From Paragonimus westermani (lineage: Eukaryota > Platyhelminthes > Trematoda > Plagiorchiida > Troglotrematidae): a stretch of DNA of 64,000 bases. The notes beneath the pieces were generated by a model. The model was not told the origin of the DNA. It made no database searches and worked only from the letters and a program-made list of their open reading frames with translations. Location of the stretch: assembly GCA_008508345.1 (NCBI GenBank), contig QNGE01001691.1, positions 18,951 to 82,950 of the forward strand, given 5' to 3'. This document shows, in pieces, positions 57,362 through 64,000 of the stretch; position 1 is the stretch's first letter; the number at the start of each line of letters is the position of its first letter. Position numbers and translations under genes: made by a program.

Positions 57362-59859
57362 GTGAGAGCGTTTCAAACAATGTCAAGTAAGAAAGTTTGT
57401 ATAGGTAGACAAGGATAGAAGAAAACAGATAGTTCATGTGCAGTCATGGTACAGTCTCCATCAACTCAGCTCCGCGCAGCAAGAGGTGAAATGCAGACAA
57501 ATTTAGGATCGAATCTGTGCAAGTAAAGTAAGCGTACTTCAACGAATTCAACGTTCGGCATCGTACCAAAAACAGAACGGCAGATGCAACAAACGAAATT
57601 TGAAAAATTCAACAAATAACCTTGACCAAGTAGTAGTCTTTCGTGCATCTGAAACTGTGCACTATGGGTAACTGGTATTAATACATCATTTCTTGTCATC
57701 TACTTTCATCATGCATGTAAGCGATCATTTCGCTGTATCCGTGGCCCTCGTTGTATATTGGCAATTTACTCAATGGTTATAATCAGTTTAACCTTAAAGC
57801 CACTCATTTGATAGTTTGATTTAGCTCAACTTGACTGCTAGCAGGACCAACATTCATCACCCGTTAAATGAGCCTCAGTTCACCGTACTAATAGCTAATG
57901 AACAGAAATAGGTTGTGGACATTTTGATCTTCAACCGTGACCCAATCTATCTACTAAATTCTTCTCCAATTCGTGCCACGCTCACTGATGGAAAAATAAC
58001 AGAATAGGCCCGGTGATCGCATGAAAATGCCAGACTAATTTCCGGACGAGTTGTTTACAAAATGTCTCAGAACCGTAATGTGGACTGAACGATACGAAGT
58101 CTGTATTCCGTAACGCTTTTTTGATGCTTTTCCTTAATTCGACATTCGAAGACCGGATTCATATTTGTTTGGACGCAACATGCAGAGAGTTCAAGTGAGA
58201 GATGAACCAGTGGCCCATCGTGTTACCAACCGATGCTCTTGCTCGCCCGGCCACCAGCTCAGTTTCGTGTATTCGTCCACCCTCAGTCTGGTCGACAGAC
58301 GGTAGGAGGTGACTGGCTAACAAATATGCCCATTAGTTCTGATGGAACTGTGAGCCAGCCTGGAGCCAGAGACGCGCCGCTGAACGGTGGTCAACAGGCC
58401 TCCTGTTAAGATTAACGATTGTACTCCCACAAACGATACAGTGGTTACGGTACGTCCGTCATACAATCTGAAGTTAGGACATACGATAAGTTTTATAACA
58501 TTTTCAGAAGGTTAGGTCACAAGATTCAATGTTTTTCTTTGGTTCGAATGATACTTGTCCTGTGATGCCAAAAGAGAATAGTGTGAAAACCGGCCGGAGT
58601 GTTGGGTAAGGCTTTGACTTTGTACCGGATGTTCGCGCCGGATTCCACGGGAAGAATAATACAGATGTGAGTGACCATGTTACCTGTGGCCTATTTTATT
58701 CTCGACAGTGTGTGGATAGGTCGAATTCATGCAATTTTTAGTAAACTCATCATCGAAAATCTAGTCCACTTAGTCTAATCATGTGATTAATTTTAGTGCG
58801 ATTGAGAATGCACGGAGCCTACATAAAGCAGACGAAGCATTTGGGTAGTTCGTTCCATACGCCACACAATGAACAGTAGTCTATGTTGAACACTCTTAAA
58901 TGTTGGGTGAATGATGCCATGTCAGATAAACCTTGGACTTTGAAGAGTCGGTTCAGCCTGCCAGATTATAAAATAATTATGTCCATGGATTGTAAATTAA
59001 ATGATTCTGGAGGCAACTGATTGTTCCGTCGTCTTCTAATGCACTGAAATAAGAATTTCCTCAGTTCTTATCAAGTACAAAGCATCGCATACCTTCGTCT
59101 TGCCAAGAAGTGGTCGAGCGGCTAGACTTTGCGTTGGCCGATCTAAAGAATGGAGATCATGAATGTCTTGACTAATTCTGTCTTATTGGACATGGTGTGA
59201 CAATTCCGATACGTCCAGTTTGCGTGTGTTTTCTTCTTCGGACGTAGCTTCTGTAACTGGGTCAATTCTGAACTAGCTACCGTTGGTTTACCTTTCGTTA
59301 ATCGTCAGTTTTGTGCTCGGGCAAGCAGGCCATCCCAACCACCCATCACCGCACTGCGAAAGATAAATACAAGGATCAGTTCGTCTTATCCACTTGCGCA
59401 AAATATGCTGGGAGACATGTTGAATTGCATAACAGTGGGATCCCTTCTGGTTTTCATTCATGTATGCCGGATGTGACGCTGACAGACCGCAACGAAGCAA
59501 GTTCAGGCTGATCCGCTTCGGACAGTCCCTTGGTGGAATGAGATACAAAGACTAAGCTATTTAGACCGACCAGCCAATCAACCAAGTAACCGAACCCTCG
59601 TTATAAAGTGTGTCCAGTTTGTGTATTACATTTGGAGACTGCAGTCATGCTGAACAGTCCGGAGTTAGTTGTGCCAGAAGTGAGCAAATTTGGACACCTG
59701 GTGCACACTCAGGGTACACAAGAGTGGGAACCAAGTTGCATAGGAAACGATACCACCCGATTGGGAAACGTAATTTGTAGGAAGATTGAAGATGCTGTGT
59801 TGCGACGGATATGAGTTGTTCGTCGAAAGCAAACAAAGTGAAAACTGCTAATTTTTCAG

Positions 59860-59990
59860 TCATCTTATTCCAGCTATTTTTGCAAATATCTATTTCACTG
59901 CGGATGCAGTGGAACGTTATGTGCCAGCATATACTTCCGAAGTCTGTGGTCAATTCTTCGCGGACTGTGACTGTCCGTCTAAATGGCCAG
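59860..59990 (+). CDS. Unrecognised exon-like ORF after a clean acceptor
   Basis: After AATTTTTCAG the frame reads HLIPAIFANIYFTADAVERY and then CGQFFADCDCPSKWP. A possible GTGATA donor follows at about 59990. The aromatic- and Cys-rich sequence looks protein-like, but I cannot place it in a family. Confidence 0.3.
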
Positions 59991-60138
59991 TGATAATAAT
60001 CCAAATTAGATCTTCAATTTCCGATTCATACGCATTCAGTCTGTGTACAATCATGATAAGATCTATATTCTTTTCGACGAATTTGCGAGATGTCCTGAAA
60101 TAAACACGGAATAATTTGAACCTAACCCATCCTGGTTC

Positions 60139-60221
60139 ATTCATGAATTACATGACCAAACGATGTATTGAGAGTTGGAAAAAGCATCCTGTTGGCTTCT
60201 TCCGTACGTCAAAGCGAATCG
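60139..60221 (+). CDS. Unrecognised exon-like ORF before GTAGGT donor
   Basis: The frame includes MTKRCIESWKKHPVGFFRTS and stops at a GTAGGT donor at 60222. If real, it could follow the 59860 exon. No family recognised. Confidence 0.2.
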
Positions 60222-60764
60222 GTAGGTTTACCGCAGTGGAATTGGCTGTCTTCTTCATCAGTCCAGTAAGAGTAAACAGGTGTCAAATACAATCTTAATA
60301 CTATGATTTGTGTTATTTAAACGTCATAAGTGAACAATCTGTGAAATACTTCAACAAATCTCTGTTTTGGGTGGCCTTAGTGTTCTGTCAGAAGGTGTGA
60401 ATTTATTGACTTCCTAGGCAATAAAATAGCCATTCTGGTATGTGCGAGTATACAACGCATCGATCTGAAAACAGCTATACTACTCGTCTCAATTGGTTTA
60501 CTACTTGTAGTTTCTACTATTCCAGCTCCTTATAGATCTTGACTTAGACTCCATCTTTTAGTTTCATTTAATTAGCCATAAGAATTTTGCGCACTGTTAT
60601 AGAATCCTAACGAAAAACTGAGTTACGGATCGGCTTTCAGGCTGTTCATCCACCGTGCGTTCTCAGTCGATCTCAAGAGCCATCTATTTGCCTGCACACA
60701 CCGTCTTATTGTCTAGGCCAATTCGGTGGTCGTGTACCGCGAGTGCATTTGCTAGGCGTTCGAG

Positions 60765-61043
60765 TTGCCTAGGAAACTTATCTTACTTGTCTGTACGCAG
60801 CTTGCATACGAAAATGACAACAACAGCGACGAGTTCCGTTGCTACCCTCGCATGAGATATATAAACAAGAGTGCACCAATACATGAGATTTTCAACAATA
60901 CACAAGGTGCCTCACTTGTCAACGGAAAAATTCAGCTGGCTACCGGAAGTGCATGCTTTGTCAGGGTTAGAAAAGTGGTTCAGTCGGAAAGAGCACAGAT
61001 GAACGATCATACAGCTTTACCCCGTACACCAGTGGAAGAATGA
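60765..61043 (+). CDS. Unrecognised ORF, possible exon
   Basis: It has an open frame of about 90 codons, with LAYENDNNSDEFRCYPRMRY after a CGCAG acceptor-like site, then SACFVRVRKVVQSERAQ. It ends TPVEE, TGA. Nothing in it is diagnostic. It is placed upstream of the polyadenylation signal at 61251. Confidence 0.25.
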   Translation: MPRKLILLVCTQLAYENDNNSDEFRCYPRMRYINKSAPIHEIFNNTQGASLVNGKIQLATGSACFVRVRKVVQSERAQMNDHTALPRTPVEE

Positions 61044-61189
61044 CGGAAATTTGGAAATAACTGCTTGCAGACAGATTCAGTTATATTTGCGGCTCGCTTT
61101 TGCCAGTGGTTTTAAATATAAAGCGTTTGTCATTATACGTGATCGTTTGTGGTCGTTTGCACAGACTGATTTAGAACTCATGCAGCCAT

Positions 61190-61251
61190 ATCAGTATTCG
61201 ACACTCCCCCCTGCCTATCCTCATTTCACGCAATATGTGGCACCTGTGTGA
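61190..61251 (+). CDS. Possible terminal exon, Pro/Tyr-rich C-terminus
   Basis: The frame MQPYQYSTLPPAYPHFTQYV ends at TGA (61249-61251), which overlaps an AATAAA. Acceptor-like AGs lie just upstream (CATGCAG). The stop and polyadenylation signal together suggest a gene end, but the rest of the gene is not established. Confidence 0.3.
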
Positions 61252-61256
61252 ATAAA
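61251..61256 (+). terminator. AATAAA polyadenylation signal
   Basis: A canonical hexamer overlaps the stop of the possible terminal exon, with T-rich sequence about 20 bases later. A chance match is possible in AT-rich DNA. Confidence 0.35.
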
Positions 61257-62861
61257 GAACTTCACTTAGATCTTTTAAATTTGGCATCGTCGTCTTCGTC
61301 CCGTCAGTCTTGTTGGAGAATCTTGCATGCCAAAATGATTAAGGTTTGATGTTGCAGCACAGTGACTTCCAAAGATAACATAGGCATTACTGACAATCAC
61401 ATTCATCATTAGGCACTGCAGCCAAGACAGTAATTTATGATGTGCATGGTTTAAGGATGGATAATTCTTTAATTCATTCTTAAATGGAAGTTAAAGACTT
61501 CAGTAGTGGATAAGCTCGTCGAGGTAGACCCCGACTCTTCCAGTATTGGTTCAACGCGTGACCTGGCCGGTCCTGCCGGTACCAGTGTGCGTACCATGGT
61601 TGTTGTTAGGAATTTGTTTATTACTTATATATAATGAGGGTATTGGACAGTAGAAACTGAGCACCATTCACGGCTGATCACAGATTTTACGTTAACGTGG
61701 ACTTCCAATCACACTTTGAAGAACTTCTCCCAAAACTTTCAGTTCACAGCTTGTCAACAGTCGGCCGTAAGGCAACCGCGCCGACGACTGTACCTCTGAC
61801 CTCACACACATTACGCACGACCGAACTATTACATGCAAATGCTCAAGTACATTCGTTCGCGAGTACAACTCGGCAGTCAGTGTGAAGTACACACATATTA
61901 ACCATACTGATACTGAATTATATCATGAGAACTAAACGATGCTGTCTACATACCACCTTGGACGAAGTGGATAAACGAGGGTAGCCCGTAATCCAGTTCT
62001 AACCATCTATTTCCTTCTATTCTCAAAAAAACAAGCTTAACAGAGGAGTAGTTCGAACGATTCAACTCTCAGCATAGTGCGGGCTAGGTAGCAGTTACGG
62101 CCAAACTCACGAAATCTGTATTTAAAGCTGGTAGTGCTTGAGCGAGTTCAAATGCACAATAAGTTAGTTGGTACAGTATTCATGTGTATATTTGTCAAGT
62201 CATAAGTAACTGGGTGAACAGAAATATACTGTGAGCCAGAAACAATAATGTGAATTGGATAATGAAACAGAGAATCTTTAGATTAGAGGCATGCTGTTCT
62301 TTACTAACATGACCGATCAGTTACACGCAATCTGCAACTCAGTCGCTAATACTTAGTAAAAACAGTTCAACTGATCTAATGTCTGAAAACAAAATACTGG
62401 TGGATCTCAGACATGCGTGAATTTTCGTAAAATCTGGAATTCGACATCAGTGGTTCGTAATCTTTTTGTCAGATTCCAGCCATCTGATCGAAGAAGTACT
62501 CTACTGCACTTATAACGGTAATAACCTCCATCATTTTATTTTATGTATACTTGGCAGATAGCGTGACTGTTATTAATATCGCCCATTCTTACCGGGTGAC
62601 TTATTTTACCTTACTAATGGGTACTCGGGGATTTGGTTGACTTAAGGTTGAAAATCTCTTCAATGATCGTGGCGTTTGCATTCCAATGGACCCTCTAGCC
62701 AACCTCTTTCTGAAAGAAGCCCTACATTCGAGTTTCAATCTTATCATAGCTCGTCACTAGTGCATATCTTCGCCATCACTGAGATTATGAACCCTGCCAC
62801 GCTTTCGTAACTGAAGGCACACTCATTCAGTTGTCTAAATTAAGCGTGTCAAAAGTCCTGA
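61257..62861. other. No supported gene
   Basis: AT-rich DNA with short ORFs only (for example 61697-61885, both strands open). I see no motif, repeat or splice pattern that supports a gene here. Confidence 0.5.
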
Positions 62862-62988
62862 TCCAGGCGATGGCAACAAGAGCGAAACTCATGTCTAGTG
62901 CTGCTTTTCGAAAAACGCTGGCTGGAAAGTCTACCCGACTGCGAACACTGCGATCAATGATTAATAATGTTCAACTTGATACTTTAGT
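62862..62988 (+). mobile_element. Half copy of the inverted-end element
   Basis: It aligns with 9428-9536: AAACTC, TCTAGTGCT, CTTTTCGAAA, GCTGGCTGGAAAGTCTA, TGCGAAC and CTGCGATCAA occur in the same order. The left inverted arm is absent here. It is more diverged than the right arm at 9.5 kb. Confidence 0.7.
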
Positions 62989-63445
62989 TTATCGTTGAAA
63001 AATCAGGTGGATCAATTCCCATCCCTGAAGACCGTAAATTTTTGCGGTGTTATAAATATGCTTAATTTTATCGATCATGCGTTGTTCGGTTGATACAGTA
63101 GCGGTAGACGTGCGGTGTTTCGGATGGAATGCTTGTATTAATAAATTACGAGCGACAATCCCTCGATAACAGCATATCATAAAGATACAGCTTCTGCCCA
63201 GTTCTTCTGGGATTCCGGTGAATGTATCAGCTTGATGATCCTCTGTGTCTTCTAACGTAAAATTGAAAGATGAATTTTTCGGCGAATGTACGACAGTAAT
63301 TTAGCAGGAGAAACGCTGAAAGGTCCGAATCGGTTAATAAGACTCCTCTTGTTACCAGACATCACCGACAATACCTTGTTGGAATCAAAACAGCGTATTC
63401 ACGATAGGAACTCTTTGCTCAGTGTTAGCTGGGATCAAAGCTTAA

Positions 63446-63460
63446 CCCATTCCGACACCA
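63446..63460 (-). promoter_or_regulatory. Putative primer binding site
   Basis: On the minus strand TGGTGTCGGAATGGG starts three bases after the LTR's CA. It is the complement of CCCATTCCGACACCA, which resembles the 3' end of a eukaryotic tRNA-Leu including CCA. Confidence 0.4.
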
Positions 63461-63463
63461 AGT

Positions 63464-63833
63464 TGACTTAAACTTACTTTCACCAGGTGCACTTCAAATT
63501 CAGTTACTAGCGTTGTGAATTCAGACGGCGGACAACACAAAGGTTACTTTGTTGGAGAAACCAACACACTACTTAAGCGTCTGAGCACGACTAGAAACGG
63601 AAACACTCATTTGCACACCATACTCTTCTGAAGATACTTCAGTCGCTTTAGACACCATGTCTCAGTTCCATCGTGTAGCGAAAGCCATTATATGTCATTC
63701 TGCCCTCCAACGATCCATCCCGTAACTCTGCCGTATTTATCACGCGATTATCTCGATCCGCGATCATTTCGATCCATGCTGCTACTGAATAGTGGTGTGA
63801 GTAGTATGGTGCGACCGTATCTCCTCACTACAC
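63464..63833 (-). mobile_element. Putative 370 bp LTR of a retrotransposon
   Basis: On the minus strand the segment starts TGTAGTGAGGAG immediately after a purine tract and ends TTTAAGTCA, three bases before a TGG-initiated primer-binding-like site. The TG...CA ends and flanking signals fit an LTR of a Gypsy-like element. No second LTR copy was seen in the window to compare, so the boundaries are inferred. Confidence 0.55.
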
Positions 63834-63844
63834 TCCTCCCCCCG
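63834..63844 (-). promoter_or_regulatory. Polypurine tract next to LTR
   Basis: GGGGGGAGGAG on the minus strand directly abuts the TG of the putative LTR. This is the expected position of the plus-strand primer upstream of a 3' LTR. Confidence 0.5.
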
Positions 63845-64000
63845 CAAAGATTGTTCCAGTCGTAACAAAAGGCGTTCAGGTTCTCTTCGTTCCCTCGATG
63901 ATCTGCGTGCTGGCCCCGGTGCTGGTGACACACATGGTGTGCATCCTCTTCTGATCGGAGTGTCGTACCATTTACACAGCTGGCTTCCGTGCACTCGATG
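63845..64000 (-). CDS. Possible pol C-terminus of an LTR retrotransposon, partial
   Basis: A minus-strand frame runs in from the window edge and reads an Arg-rich tail including PGPARRSSRERREPERLLL before the polypurine tract. Arg-rich tails are common at the ends of Gypsy polyproteins. Only about 50 codons are visible and no catalytic domain is included, so the assignment depends on the adjacent PPT and LTR. Confidence 0.35.

Noticed and set aside
1..64000. CRISPR arrays, bacterial operons, rRNA genes
   Set aside because: No regularly spaced repeats, no dense same-strand gene runs and no rRNA-like blocks. The window is eukaryotic.

Overview
This is a 64 kb stretch of nuclear DNA from a eukaryote, most likely a parasitic flatworm and probably a digenean trematode. 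The evidence is indirect. One spliced gene combines very short introns (38-45 bp) with kilobase-scale introns. The retroelement remnants are CR1-type and RTE-type LINEs of the kind common in trematode genomes. There are no operons and coding density is very low. The species cannot be named from the sequence alone.

The one gene I can identify securely is a plus-strand cysteine string protein gene (CSP, DNAJC5 family). It is a J-domain co-chaperone of secretory vesicles and can be assembled from six coding exons between 33,041 and 54,330 (207 codons plus stop). Its second coding intron is about 17.2 kb and is filled with degenerate LINEs. Three other introns are only 38, 45 and 44 bp.

Layout: 1-19.4 kb is gene-poor, with small repeat fragments: a CR1 3' end near 9.0 kb, a 341 bp element with 69 bp inverted ends at 9.2-9.5 kb, and tRNA-like SINE fragments. 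A CR1-type LINE with an uninterrupted 711-codon reverse transcriptase frame occupies 19.4-21.7 kb. Positions 21,713-28,211 and 28,213-34,711 are two virtually identical 6,499 bp copies, separated by a single N at 28,212. Each copy carries the first two CSP coding exons and one minus-strand CR1 fragment. Copies abutting a lone N are best explained as an uncollapsed overlap between contigs. Positions 34.7-38.8 kb hold a decayed minus-strand CR1-like LINE (ORF1, endonuclease and RT remnants) interrupted by an RTE 3' end. Positions 42.1-46.3 kb hold three RTE remnants. CSP exons 3-5 lie at 50.4-50.8 kb and the last exon at 54.2-54.3 kb. Positions 56-61.3 kb contain exon-like plus-strand ORFs that I could not identify, ending near a polyadenylation signal. 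The right edge (63.46-64.0 kb) looks like a minus-strand LTR retrotransposon junction: end of pol, polypurine tract, 370 bp LTR and primer binding site.

The CSP gene is the only recognisable host gene; the other recognised features are mobile DNA or its remains. The observations most worth following up are the probable false duplication, the 69 bp inverted-repeat element with a tRNA-like interior, the phenylalanine-interrupted cysteine string, and the LTR flanked by both a PPT and a PBS.
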